Assembly (NCBI GenBank): GCA_002600635.1
Contig: CP021374.1
Coordinates: 186,001-250,000, forward strand
Length of the DNA stretch: 64,000 bases
DNA from: Rhizobium sp. ACO-34A
GTDB taxonomy: Bacteria > Pseudomonadota > Alphaproteobacteria > Rhizobiales > Rhizobiaceae
Direction: 5' to 3'
Made by a program: the position numbers and the translations under genes. The notes below the pieces were generated by a model that did not search any database, was not told the DNA's origin, and was given only the letters and a program-made list of their open reading frames with translations. Of the stretch, positions 8,475 to 17,082 are shown piece by piece; the first letter of the stretch is position 1; each line of letters begins with the position of its first letter.

Positions 8475-9586
8475 ACACGCCCAAGCTTCAGATCGTCAAT
8501 CTCCGCAAGGAATTTTCCGATGGCTCCGTCGCTGCCGTGGATGGCATCGACCTCGAGGTTGCCGCCGGTGAAACCGTCGCGCTGCTTGGCTCGTCTGGTT
8601 GCGGCAAGTCCACGACGCTCAACATGGTCGTCGGACTGGAGAACCCGACATCGGGCGACATCCTGATCGACGGCAAGTCCGTCATCGGTCTGCCGCCCGG
8701 CAAGCGCAATGTCGGCCTCGTGTTTCAGGACTATGCCGTCTTCACCTCCATGTCCGTCCGTCAGAACCTGGCTTTCGGACTGAAGGTGCGGGGCGTGGCG
8801 AAAGCCGAGATTGCCCGCGCGGTGGATGAAGTGGCGGAACTGCTCGGCATGACCGGCAAGCTCGACGCCCGTGCCCGGGATCTCGGCGGCTCGGAACTGC
8901 AGCGCGTCGCCATCGGTCGCACGCTGGTGACCAAGCCGGATATTCTCCTGCTCGATGAACCGCTTTCCAACCTGGAGGCGGCTGCGCGCCTTGCCATGCG
9001 CAAGGAGCTGAGGCGATTGCAGAAGGAGGCAGGCCTCACGATCATCTATGTGACGCACGACCAGGTCGAAGCGCTGTCGCTTGCCGACCGCATCGCGGTC
9101 ATGAGTGCCGGCAAGATCAAGCAGGTGGAGAAGGCCTCCCTCATCTGTCAGGAGCCGGGCCATCTCTTCGTTGCCAATTTCATGGGCTCGCCGCCAATGA
9201 ACCTGATCCGTGGATGGCTTTCGCGTGATGCAGGGCGGATCTCGTTCATGCGCGACGATTTTTCGGTCTCGTTGCCCGCGGAAACCATCCTGCCGGAAAA
9301 GGAACGAAGCGGTCCTGTTGTTCTCGGCATTCGTCCTGAAACGGTCCAGCTCGCAAGATCGGGGCCGGATACGTTCGAGGTTGCCGTTCGCGCCGTCGAA
9401 CCCCGCGGGGCCGAGGCGGTGCTGACGCTGGAATATGCCAGCCAGACGCTGAAGGCGGTCGTGCCGGCGCAGGAACGCCCGCTGGAGGGTGCGCTCGTCA
9501 ATGTCGTGGTCGATCCGCAAACCTTTGTCTTGTTCAGCGGCGAGACCGACCTACGGTTGCCACTTCGCGCAGGAGACGCAGCATGA
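8471..9586 (+). CDS. ABC importer ATPase 1 (intact Walker A, Q-loop and His-switch; altered signature motif)
   Basis: A 371-residue MalK/UgpC-type ATPase. Walker A GSSGCGKST (about residues 40-48), Q-loop VFQDYAVF and His-switch VTHDQVEAL are intact, and Walker B LLLDEP is present. The ABC signature is unusual: LGGSELQR instead of LSGGQxQR, and the D-loop reads SNLEA rather than SNLDA. A regulatory TOBE-like region follows residue 240. It overlaps the preceding permease by 4 nt (ATGA) and the next ATPase by 4 nt. With the second ATPase, which has the opposite set of changes, it probably makes a heterodimer with one competent ATP site. Confidence 0.88.
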   Translation: MNTPKLQIVNLRKEFSDGSVAAVDGIDLEVAAGETVALLGSSGCGKSTTLNMVVGLENPTSGDILIDGKSVIGLPPGKRNVGLVFQDYAVFTSMSVRQNLAFGLKVRGVAKAEIARAVDEVAELLGMTGKLDARARDLGGSELQRVAIGRTLVTKPDILLLDEPLSNLEAAARLAMRKELRRLQKEAGLTIIYVTHDQVEALSLADRIAVMSAGKIKQVEKASLICQEPGHLFVANFMGSPPMNLIRGWLSRDAGRISFMRDDFSVSLPAETILPEKERSGPVVLGIRPETVQLARSGPDTFEVAVRAVEPRGAEAVLTLEYASQTLKAVVPAQERPLEGALVNVVVDPQTFVLFSGETDLRLPLRAGDAA

Positions 9587-10704
9587 ACGCTTTTTCTCCC
9601 GCTCACACCCTTGCCCAGACCCAGCAGGTTCCGGCTCTCGTTGTCGATCGACTGGCGAAATCCTATCGTGGCAGCAAGGCGCTCGATGATGTCAGCTTCA
9701 CCGTGCCGAAGGGCGCGCTGACGGTCGTACTCGGTGCCGCCGGTGCCGGCAAAACCACGCTTCTGCGGTCGATCGCCGGGCTCGAGGTGCCGGATCACGG
9801 CAGCATCCATCTCGGCGGCCGGGACAGTGCCGGGCTGGAACCAAAGGATAGGGATCTGGCGATGATCTTCGACAACCTGGCGCTCTATCCGGACAAGACG
9901 GGCTACGACAACATCGCCAATCCCCTTCGCATTCGCGGCCAGAGCAAGGCGGAGATCGAGGAAGCGGTCAAGGATGTCGCCGCGCGGCTGAAGATCGCGC
10001 ATATCCTCGGTCGTAAACCGAAAACGATGAGTGGCGGCGAACGCCAGCGCGTCGCCCTCGGTCGTGCTCTCGTCCGCTCGCCGTCCCTGTTCCTGCTCGA
10101 CGAGCCGCTGTCGAGCCTCGATGCGATGCTGCGCATAGAACTGCGCGCGGAGCTGCGCCGCATGCAGCGCGAGTTGGGATACAGCTTCGTCATGGCCACG
10201 CCGGATTTCACGGAGGCGATGGCGATTGCCGATACCGTCATCATGCTGCGGCAGGGCCGCATCGTGCAGATCGCAGATCCGCAGACGCTTTATGATGCGC
10301 CCGCGGACCGCGAGGTGGCCCGTTTCGTGGGCGCTCCGGAAATCAACCTGCTGCCGGCGCAGATATCGACGGATGGCCTGAGATTTGCGGGCGCGATCCG
10401 GCCGCTGCCGGGCAAGATGAGGCATCTTGCGACATCCGGTCCCATGCCGGTCGAGGCGGGGATCCGGCCGGAAGACATCCGTCTGGTCCCGACCGGCGAC
10501 GCGTCTGTTGTCGGCAAGGTCACCGATATCGAGGCGCTCGGCACCAATGCCGCCGTCACGGTGGAGACCGGCGATATCGAGTTGAGGCTCGTGGCGCTCG
10601 CTTCCTCGCTGCTTTCCGTCGCGCCTGGGGCCGAAGTCGGCCTGTCGGTGGCGATGGAACGCGTCCACCTTTTCGATCCCGGTACGGGAATGCGGCTTGC
10701 GTGA
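9583..10704 (+). CDS. ABC importer ATPase 2 (intact signature motif; altered Q-loop and His-switch)
   Basis: A 373-residue MalK-like ATPase. Walker A GAAGAGKTT (about 51-59), signature MSGGERQRVALGRAL and Walker B LLDEPLSSLD are intact. The Q-loop is IFDNLALYP (Asp for Gln), and the His-switch is ATPDFTEAM (Pro for His). Both residues position or sense the gamma-phosphate, so this subunit's own site is probably weak or inactive. A TOBE-like C-terminal region follows. It overlaps ATPase 1 by 4 nt. Two different ATPases in one importer operon are known from the rhizobial glycerol transporter GlpSTPQV; I do not claim the same substrate here. Confidence 0.87.
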   Translation: MNAFSPAHTLAQTQQVPALVVDRLAKSYRGSKALDDVSFTVPKGALTVVLGAAGAGKTTLLRSIAGLEVPDHGSIHLGGRDSAGLEPKDRDLAMIFDNLALYPDKTGYDNIANPLRIRGQSKAEIEEAVKDVAARLKIAHILGRKPKTMSGGERQRVALGRALVRSPSLFLLDEPLSSLDAMLRIELRAELRRMQRELGYSFVMATPDFTEAMAIADTVIMLRQGRIVQIADPQTLYDAPADREVARFVGAPEINLLPAQISTDGLRFAGAIRPLPGKMRHLATSGPMPVEAGIRPEDIRLVPTGDASVVGKVTDIEALGTNAAVTVETGDIELRLVALASSLLSVAPGAEVGLSVAMERVHLFDPGTGMRLA

Positions 10705-10757
10705 GACGCGGGCCGGTCGGTGACGGAAACCCATAAGAACACATCCAAGGAGAATAC

Positions 10758-11495
10758 ATGCGCATTCTGGTACTTCAGCATCTCGACGTCGAGCATCCCG
10801 GCATTTTCCGTGATTTCTGGAAGGAGGATGGCCATCAATGGGATGCCGTCGAACTCGACGCCGGCGGGGCAATTCCGCCCCTCGAAGACTATGACCTGCT
10901 GGTGGTCATGGGCGGTCCGCAGGATGTCTGGCAGGAGGATATCCATCCGTGGTTTATCCCGGAGAAGGCCGCGATCCGGCGATGGGTCATGGAGCTCAAG
11001 CGCCCCTATCTGGGCGTGTGCCTCGGGCACCAACTGTTGGCTGAGGCGCTCGGCGGCAAGGTAACGCCGATGCAGATGCCCGAGGTCGGGCTCGCCGATG
11101 TTGCCTTCACCTCGGAAGGCAAGGCGGATCCGCTGCTGGCCGGATTGGGCGAGGGCATGCTGACCTTCCAGTGGCACGGCGCCGAGATTTCGACGATGCC
11201 GGAAGGAGCGGTGATCCTCGCGGAAAACCCCGCCTGCGCCACGCAGACGATCCGTTGGGGCGATCATGCCTATGGTCTGCAATATCACGTCGAAATCACG
11301 CCGACGACGGTGCCGGACTGGGAGAGCGTTCCCGCCTATGCCGAAAGCCTGCAGATCGCGCTGGGGCCGGAAAAGGCCGCCCGTCTTCAGGAGACAGTTG
11401 CGCCCCGGCTTGCCGATTTCGGGCAGACCGCGCGCACGCTCTATGACAATTTCTCACGAATTCTTGCCGCCAATGCCGACCGCAAGGTCGCCTGA
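10758..11495 (+). CDS. Class I glutamine amidotransferase-like hydrolase
   Basis: A 245-residue cytoplasmic protein of the GMP-synthase-like GATase1 group. The nucleophile is Cys88 in GVCLGHQ, with His177 and Glu179 in QYHVEI completing the triad. AAGGAG precedes the ATG at 10758. Stand-alone members include PuuD-type gamma-glutamyl hydrolases, which release glutamate from gamma-glutamyl compounds. Since the next gene encodes a glutamine-synthetase-like ligase, hydrolysis of a gamma-glutamyl intermediate is the most economical reading (inference). It could alternatively donate ammonia to an unknown partner. Confidence 0.8.
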   Translation: MRILVLQHLDVEHPGIFRDFWKEDGHQWDAVELDAGGAIPPLEDYDLLVVMGGPQDVWQEDIHPWFIPEKAAIRRWVMELKRPYLGVCLGHQLLAEALGGKVTPMQMPEVGLADVAFTSEGKADPLLAGLGEGMLTFQWHGAEISTMPEGAVILAENPACATQTIRWGDHAYGLQYHVEITPTTVPDWESVPAYAESLQIALGPEKAARLQETVAPRLADFGQTARTLYDNFSRILAANADRKVA

Positions 11496-11529
11496 CGCGT
11501 AAGCTCTAACGATAAAAAGGGGTTCCCAC

Positions 11530-12915
11530 ATGCTGAAAGTGATTGATGAAGGTACGCAGCGTCGCCATGTGCCGCCGCTGGCGCTGGCAACGCGCGATGA
11601 GGCAGATGCCTTCGTCGAAAAGGTGAAGGCGGCAGGTTACGATTTCCTGCGCTTCGAACTGCCGGATATGGCCGGCATGAGCCGCGGCAAGACCATCCCG
11701 ATCAATCATGTCGCCGGCTATATGCGCTCCGGCCTCAATCTCTACGGCGGCACCGTCGCGCTCGACAGTTACTCGATCCCGGTCCGCAATTCCGGCTACA
11801 ACGAGGAAATGAACTATCAGGACTGCGTGATGGTCGTCGACCAGGATACGCTGTCTCCCGTTCCGTGGCTCGAAAAGACCGGCCGTGTGATCTGTGACAC
11901 CATGTGGTATGACGGCACGGTGCAGCTCGCCTCGCCGCGCATGCTCCTGAAGAAGATGCTGTCGGTTGCAGACAGCCTCGGTTTCAAGGTGATGATGGGT
12001 CACGAATATGAGTTCTACGTGGTCGATGCGGAAACCCGTCAGCCGATCTTCGGCGGCCAGCCGATTTTCGCAACCGCGCGCACGCACCAGCATCCGGCGA
12101 TAGACGATCTCATCAAGGTCCTGCAGGCACAGGGCATCGACATCATCACTTACAATGTCGAGCACGGCCCGGGTCAGGTCGAGATCAACTATTCGGCCGA
12201 AGTCGGGGTCGCGGCCGCCGATACCGCCTTCGTGTTCAAGAGCACGGTGAAGGAATATCTGGCAAAGCACGGCCTGCTCGCCACCTTCATGACAAAGCCC
12301 TACAAGGGGCTCTCGGGCAGCTGCTCGCACTACCACATTTCGCTGCTGGACAAGGAGACCGGCAACAACGCTTTCCTCGATATCGCCGATCCGGACGGCA
12401 TGTCGGCCACCTTCAAGAGCTTCATCCAGGGCGTGCTCGACCACGCGCGCGGCGCGATGGCGATCTGGAGCCCGACGCCGAACTGCTATCGCCGCATTCG
12501 CCCGCGCACCTACGCACCCTCGAACATTTCGTGGGGCATCCAGGACCGTTCGGCTTCGGTGCGCGTCAAGGCCAGCCGGGACAAGTCGACCCATATGGAG
12601 GTGCGCGTTCCCGCGGCCATGTCCAATCCCTATCTCGTCGCCGCTTCGGTCATCGGTTCCGGCCTGCTCGGTCTGATGCAGGAGCGCGAGCTCATGCCCT
12701 CCGGCAATGGTCCGAAGGAGGACGATGCCAGCTATGCGAAGCTCCCGACCGAAATCGACGATGCGCTCGACGCCTTCGAAGCGGATACGGCGCTGCGCGA
12801 TCTGCTTGGCGAGGAATTCGTGAAGGTCTACCTTGCCATGAAACGGCAGGAAACGGCGCGTCTGCGCGATGAAATCCCGGCAGCGGAAATCAATGAATAC
12901 TTCGAAGCCTATTGA
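11530..12915 (+). CDS. Glutamine-synthetase family ligase (GlnT / gamma-glutamylamide synthetase type)
   Basis: A 461-residue ATP-dependent ligase. The beta-grasp N-terminus is followed by catalytic motifs GHEYEFY (metal-binding Glu), VEHGPGQVEINY, GSCSHYHIS (variant of the usual GSGxHxH) and a nucleotide-binding RIRPRTYAPSNISWG. Members of this subfamily join glutamate to amines (PuuA, GmaS, IpuC) or act as GlnT, rather than being housekeeping glutamine synthetase. The ATG at 11530 has AAAAAGGGG upstream. Position between a GATase1 hydrolase and an amidase supports a gamma-glutamylation route. The amine is unknown. Confidence 0.85.
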   Translation: MLKVIDEGTQRRHVPPLALATRDEADAFVEKVKAAGYDFLRFELPDMAGMSRGKTIPINHVAGYMRSGLNLYGGTVALDSYSIPVRNSGYNEEMNYQDCVMVVDQDTLSPVPWLEKTGRVICDTMWYDGTVQLASPRMLLKKMLSVADSLGFKVMMGHEYEFYVVDAETRQPIFGGQPIFATARTHQHPAIDDLIKVLQAQGIDIITYNVEHGPGQVEINYSAEVGVAAADTAFVFKSTVKEYLAKHGLLATFMTKPYKGLSGSCSHYHISLLDKETGNNAFLDIADPDGMSATFKSFIQGVLDHARGAMAIWSPTPNCYRRIRPRTYAPSNISWGIQDRSASVRVKASRDKSTHMEVRVPAAMSNPYLVAASVIGSGLLGLMQERELMPSGNGPKEDDASYAKLPTEIDDALDAFEADTALRDLLGEEFVKVYLAMKRQETARLRDEIPAAEINEYFEAY

Positions 12916-14353
12916 TGCGCCGATCGTTTCCTCGTCCGCTTTGCCGGGCGAGGACGTATGCTGGCTGACAATCACCGAACTGACGGATGGCTACCGTGCG
13001 GGCAGGCTTTCGCCCGTCGAGGTCGCCAGAGCCCTGATCGACCGCATTCGTGCACTCGATCCCGTCGTCAATTCGGTCGTCCATCTCGACGAGACCTACA
13101 CGCTTGCTATGGCGGAGCAGTCATTGGCGCGCTGGCGGGCGGGGACGCCGCTTTCCGCCATGGATGGCGTGCCGGTGACGATCAAGGATCTCTCCGCCGT
13201 GGCCGGCATGCCGAAGCGGCGTGGTTCGCTTCTCTTCGGCGCGGACCCGGTGCAGGAAGATACTCCCTGCGTGGCGCGCATGCGCGAGGCGGGGGCGGTG
13301 TTTCTTGCCAAGACGGCAACGCCGGAGGCCGGCTGCAAGGTCGTGACCCGCAGCCAGGTTCATGGCGCGACCGCCAATCCCTATGACCTCACAAAGACGC
13401 CGGGCGGCTCCTCGGGTGGCGCAGCGGCAGCGCTGGCACTCGGTTTCGGACCGGTGGCGCTCGGCAGCGATGGAGCGGGTTCGATCCGTATTCCTGCCGC
13501 CTACACCAACCTCTTCGGCATAAAGCCCGGCTTCGGCCGTGTCCCGGCCTTTCCGCCGGATATCGACATGCCGCATTCGGTGGTCGGTCCTCTCGCGCGA
13601 ACCGTGGAGGATGCGGCGATCATGCTGGACGTGATCAGCCGTCCCGAGCCGCGTGATCCTTATATGTGGCCGGTGCCGTTCACCGCGCCTGAGGATTTGG
13701 GGAACCCGTCGCTGACCGGCATGAAGATCGCCTTTTCCGCCCGGCTCGGATGCAACGCCCCGCTGGTGGATGCCGAGACCGACAGGCTTGTGGCGGAAGC
13801 CGCTCCGCTGCTTGCGGAGGCGGGGGCGCTTGTTTCCGAAGAAAACCCGGTCTGGCCGGTCGATCCGTTCGAGCCATTCAAGGTGTTCTGGGAAACTGCC
13901 TGCCTTTCCTGTGTCGAAGGGGCCGCACCGGACAAGCGCCACCTGCTGGATCCGCTGATCCTGAGCGTCGGCGCTTCGGGGGCCGATGTATCGCTTTCAG
14001 GATACATGAAGGCGATGGAGCAGCGCATGGCGATTGCCGCTGCATCCAAGGCCTTTTTCGAGCGATACGACCTGCTTGTCGGTCCTGTCATGCCCGTGCC
14101 GCCCTATTCGGTCGAGCGTGACGTGCCGGTCGGCTATGCCAGCGAAGACTGGGACTGGTGTCCCTATACCTATCCCTGGAACATGACCGGCCAGCCGGCC
14201 GCTTCAGTCCCGATCGGGTTCACCGAAGGTGGCCTGCCGGTGGGTGTGCAGATCATCGGACGGATGGGCGGCGAGGCGGATATCCTGCGTGCCGCCCGTG
14301 CCATCGAGGCCCGCCGTCCGCTTTACCGCAGAAGACCGGCGATGCTGGGCTGA
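12893..14353 (+). CDS. Amidase signature family enzyme
   Basis: A 486-residue amidase with the complete Ser-cisSer-Lys triad: Lys98 in VTIKDLS, Ser173 in GGSSGG and nucleophile Ser197 in DGAGSIRIPA. It would hydrolyse a carboxamide in the cytoplasm. The coding region overlaps the end of the preceding ligase gene by 23 nt from ATG 12893; an alternative ATG at 12869 would lengthen the overlap to 47 nt, and neither has a strong ribosome-binding site. The tight overlap indicates joint function with the ligase. The substrate is not evident. Confidence 0.85.
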   Translation: MNTSKPIDAPIVSSSALPGEDVCWLTITELTDGYRAGRLSPVEVARALIDRIRALDPVVNSVVHLDETYTLAMAEQSLARWRAGTPLSAMDGVPVTIKDLSAVAGMPKRRGSLLFGADPVQEDTPCVARMREAGAVFLAKTATPEAGCKVVTRSQVHGATANPYDLTKTPGGSSGGAAAALALGFGPVALGSDGAGSIRIPAAYTNLFGIKPGFGRVPAFPPDIDMPHSVVGPLARTVEDAAIMLDVISRPEPRDPYMWPVPFTAPEDLGNPSLTGMKIAFSARLGCNAPLVDAETDRLVAEAAPLLAEAGALVSEENPVWPVDPFEPFKVFWETACLSCVEGAAPDKRHLLDPLILSVGASGADVSLSGYMKAMEQRMAIAAASKAFFERYDLLVGPVMPVPPYSVERDVPVGYASEDWDWCPYTYPWNMTGQPAASVPIGFTEGGLPVGVQIIGRMGGEADILRAARAIEARRPLYRRRPAMLG

Positions 14354-14364
14354 CGCGATGCCAT

Positions 14365-14382
14365 AGACCGCACAAGCGGTCT
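14365..14382 (+). other. Short perfect hairpin between amidase and ferredoxin genes
   Basis: AGACCGC (14365-14371), loop ACAA, GCGGTCT (14376-14382). No T-run follows, so it is more likely an mRNA processing or stabilising element than a full terminator. Confidence 0.4.
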
Positions 14383-14442
14383 GTCGCCCGGAATGGCTGA
14401 GTGCGTTCCGGGCCATTTCCCCAGAGAACAGGAAGACCAGAC

Positions 14443-14751
14443 ATGACGAAGATTTTCGTAACGGACCCGGCTGGCCGGGAGACGGCGCTCGAAGCCGAAA
14501 ACGGCGAGCTGCTGATGAAGGTGCTGCGTACAGCGGGCCTCGGTATCAAGGGATCGTGCGAGGGCGCCCTGTCCTGCGGCTCCTGCCACGTGCACATCGA
14601 TCCGGCGACCAACGACCTGCTGGAACCGCCGGCCGAAGACGAGATCGACATGATCGACCTCGCCGATGGCGCCATTTCGACCTCGCGGTTCAGCTGTCAG
14701 ATCCGCATCTCGCCCACGCTGGACGGCTTACGTCTTTCCATTCCGGCCTAA
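14443..14751 (+). CDS. [2Fe-2S] ferredoxin, adrenodoxin/bacterial Fdx type
   Basis: A 102-residue electron carrier. Cluster ligands are Cys39, Cys45 and Cys48 in CEGALSCGSC plus Cys85 in SRFSCQI, the C-x5-C-x2-C...C spacing of the adrenodoxin-like class. The ATG at 14443 has AGGAAG (14430-14435) before it; a GTG at 14401 is in frame but less likely. Such ferredoxins serve oxygenases or P450s and need a reductase. No oxygenase is encoded in this operon, though a ferredoxin-NADP reductase lies 1.4 kb away on the other strand. Its redox partner is therefore unknown. Confidence 0.88.
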   Translation: MTKIFVTDPAGRETALEAENGELLMKVLRTAGLGIKGSCEGALSCGSCHVHIDPATNDLLEPPAEDEIDMIDLADGAISTSRFSCQIRISPTLDGLRLSIPA

Positions 14752-14784
14752 AGGCACGGACTTTCAAGCAAGGATGATCCCGAA

Positions 14785-16068
14785 ATGAAAACCAATCCGA
14801 AACCTGCCTCATCACCATTGGATCCTTTGACCGAACAGGATCCCGACATCGCGTCCTTCATCGCGGCGGAGCGTGAGCGGCAGATCAATTCCATCGAGCT
14901 GATCGCTTCCGAGAACTTCGCAAGCCCGGCCGTCATGGCGGCTCAGGGTAGTGTGCTCACCAATAAATATGCCGAGGGCTATCCCGGTCGCCGCTATTAC
15001 GGGGGCTGCGTCAACGCAGATGGCGTCGAGCGCCTGGCGATCGAAAGGGCGAAGGCGCTGTTCGCTTGCGAATTCGCCAATGTCCAGCCGCATTCCGGCA
15101 GCCAGGCTAATCAGGCCGTCTATCTCGCCCTGCTTTCGCCGGGCGACCGGATTCTCGGTTTGGATCTCAAGGCGGGTGGCCACCTCACGCATGGCGCATC
15201 GATGAACATTTCCGGCCGCTGGTTCGATGCCGTGGGTTACGGCGTCGATCCCTCAACGCATCTGATCGACATGGAAGAGGTCGAGCGGCTTGCGCTGGAA
15301 CATCGGCCACGGCTCATCATTGCCGGCGGCTCGGCCTATTCCCGCATGCCGGATTTCGAAGCCTTCCGGCGGATCGCGGACAAGGTCGATGCGATCTTCA
15401 TGGTCGACATGGCCCATTTCGCCGGGCTTGTCGCGGGTCGGGCGGTTTCCTCGCCTTTCCCGCATGCCCATGTCGTCACCTCAACCACCCACAAGACATT
15501 GCGGGGGCCGCGTGGCGGCATCATTCTGACCAATGATCCGGAGATCTCGAAGAAGATCAATTCGGCGATCTTTCCCGGCCTTCAGGGCGGACCGCTGATG
15601 CATGTCATCGCCGCCAAGGCCGTTGCTTTCGGCGAGGCGTTGCAACCCGCCTTCCGGCAATACGCCATCGATGTCATCGGCAATTGCCAGGTGCTGGCCG
15701 ATACGCTCAAGGCCGGCGGATTGCCGATCGTCTCCGGTGGCACGGACACGCATCTCGCCGTCGTCGATCTTCGGCCGTTCGGCGTGACGGGGGCTGACGC
15801 GGAAGCGATGCTGGAACGCTGCGGCATTACTCTCAACAAGAATGCCATACCGGGCGACGAGGCCAAGGCGATGGTGACATCCGGTATTCGCGTCGGCAGC
15901 GCGGCCGGAACGACGCGCGGCTTCGGCGCGGCGGAATACCGCGCAATCGGTGAAATGATCCTCGAGGCGCTGACCGTTCTGCAGACGGGGATCGGCGTCG
16001 AGGTTGCCGAGACTGCTATCCGAAAGCGCGTTCTGGCGCTGACGGCGCGGTTCCCCTTGCCTTACTGA
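14785..16068 (+). CDS. glyA: Serine hydroxymethyltransferase
   Basis: A 427-residue PLP enzyme interconverting serine and glycine with tetrahydrofolate. The PLP Lys is Lys237 in [12 protein letters not shown], and the substrate loop [14 protein letters not shown] (residues 61-74) is intact. AAGGATG precedes the ATG at 14785. Being the last gene of a catabolic operon, it is probably a second, pathway-specific copy, which suggests glycine or a one-carbon unit arises from the imported compound (inference). Rhizobia normally carry another housekeeping glyA. Confidence 0.92.
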   Translation: MKTNPKPASSPLDPLTEQDPDIASFIAAERERQINSIELIASENFASPAVMAAQGSVLTNKYAEGYPGRRYYGGCVNADGVERLAIERAKALFACEFANVQPHSGSQANQAVYLALLSPGDRILGLDLKAGGHLTHGASMNISGRWFDAVGYGVDPSTHLIDMEEVERLALEHRPRLIIAGGSAYSRMPDFEAFRRIADKVDAIFMVDMAHFAGLVAGRAVSSPFPHAHVVTSTTHKTLRGPRGGIILTNDPEISKKINSAIFPGLQGGPLMHVIAAKAVAFGEALQPAFRQYAIDVIGNCQVLADTLKAGGLPIVSGGTDTHLAVVDLRPFGVTGADAEAMLERCGITLNKNAIPGDEAKAMVTSGIRVGSAAGTTRGFGAAEYRAIGEMILEALTVLQTGIGVEVAETAIRKRVLALTARFPLPY

Positions 16069-16075
16069 CTTCCTG

Positions 16076-16105
16076 AAAAAAACGCCGCCTCCAATCGGAG
16101 GCGGC
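16076..16105 (-). terminator. Rho-independent terminator of fpr, shared with convergent glyA
   Basis: GCCGCCTCC (16084-16092), loop AATC, GGAGGCGGC (16097-16105) form a perfect 9-bp stem. On the minus strand it is followed at once by a seven-T run (complement of 16076-16082), a classical terminator for the reductase gene ending at 16132. On the plus strand no T-run follows, but the stem may still cap glyA transcripts. Confidence 0.85.
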
Positions 16106-16131
16106 CAGTCGGGGGGACTAAATTGCTGCGG

Positions 16132-16905
16132 CTATTTCTCGGCAAAGGCCCGTTCGATGACGAAATGTCCGGGGGTCGAGGTGTTGCCTTCGTGGAATCC
16201 GCGCTCTTCCAGCATGGTCTTCAGATCGGCCAGCATGGCCGGGGAACCGCACAGCATGACCCGGTCGTGTTCGGGGTCCAGCGGCGGAAGGCCGAGATTG
16301 GAGAACAGCCGGCCGTCTTCGATCAGCGCCGTTATGCGTCCCTGGTTCTGGAACACCTCGCGGGTCACGGTGGGGTAGTAGAGGAGCTGCGCCGAGATCA
16401 ATTCGCCGATCACCTCGTCACGCGGCAACTCCTCGGTGAGATAGCTCTGATAGGCCAGTTCGCTTACCTCGCGCACGCCGTGCACCAGCACCACCTGTTC
16501 GAATTTCTCGTAGGTTTCCGGATCGCGGACGATCGACAGGAACGGCGCGAGACCGGTGCCGGTTCCCAGCAGATAGAGCCGCTTTCCTGGCAGCAGATAG
16601 TCAATGAGCAGCGTGCCGGTCGGCTTTTTCCCGATGATGAGGGAATCCCCGGGCTGGATGTGCTGGAGGCGCGAGGTCAGCGGCCCGTCCTCGACCTTGA
16701 TGCTGAGGAATTCGAGGTGTTCCTCATAGTTTGCGCTGGCGATCGAATAGGCGCGCATCAGCGGGCGACCCTCCACCTGAAGGCCGATCATGGTGAAATG
16801 GCCGTTGGAGAAGCGAAGAGCGCTGTCGCGCGTGGTCTTGAAGCTGAAGAGACGGTCGGTCCAGTGGTGAACCGAAAGCACCGTCTCCTGATGAAAGCCC
16901 GCCAT
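16132..16905 (-). CDS. fpr: Ferredoxin-NADP reductase
   Basis: A 257-residue flavoprotein of the bacterial Fpr subclass. The FAD-binding motif is RAYSIAS (about residues 50-56), and the NADP-binding loop is GTGTGLAPFLS (about 115-125). The C-terminus FVIERAFAEK, with no extra domain, is typical of subclass I enzymes in proteobacteria. AGAGGA lies upstream of the ATG at 16905. It transfers electrons between NADPH and ferredoxin or flavodoxin, usually in oxidative-stress defence. It could reduce the ferredoxin encoded at 14443, but it is in a separate convergent unit. The 177 bp upstream (16906-17082) hold no gene. Confidence 0.9.
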   Translation of the reverse strand: MAGFHQETVLSVHHWTDRLFSFKTTRDSALRFSNGHFTMIGLQVEGRPLMRAYSIASANYEEHLEFLSIKVEDGPLTSRLQHIQPGDSLIIGKKPTGTLLIDYLLPGKRLYLLGTGTGLAPFLSIVRDPETYEKFEQVVLVHGVREVSELAYQSYLTEELPRDEVIGELISAQLLYYPTVTREVFQNQGRITALIEDGRLFSNLGLPPLDPEHDRVMLCGSPAMLADLKTMLEERGFHEGNTSTPGHFVIERAFAEK

Positions 16906-17082
16906 GGGAATATCCTCTGTGGGCGCGCGACCCGAAAAGGGGTTGCGGCTGCAAATGAAACATCGAGCCCGGCAAAAGTTCCAGCCATTGGGCCGGACAT
17001 GCGGGCAGTGGAGTGGAATTCAGATATCGTGCGGCCAGCACAAGGATCCGCATTTCTGCAGATCCCTGAGAGGTGGCGGCAG

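Noticed and set aside
6631..10704. Assignment of the MocR-linked importer as the rhizobial glycerol transporter GlpSTPQV
   Set aside because: Two ATPases and two permeases are shared, but no glycerol kinase or glycerol-3-phosphate dehydrogenase gene is present and the neighbours handle nitrogen compounds.
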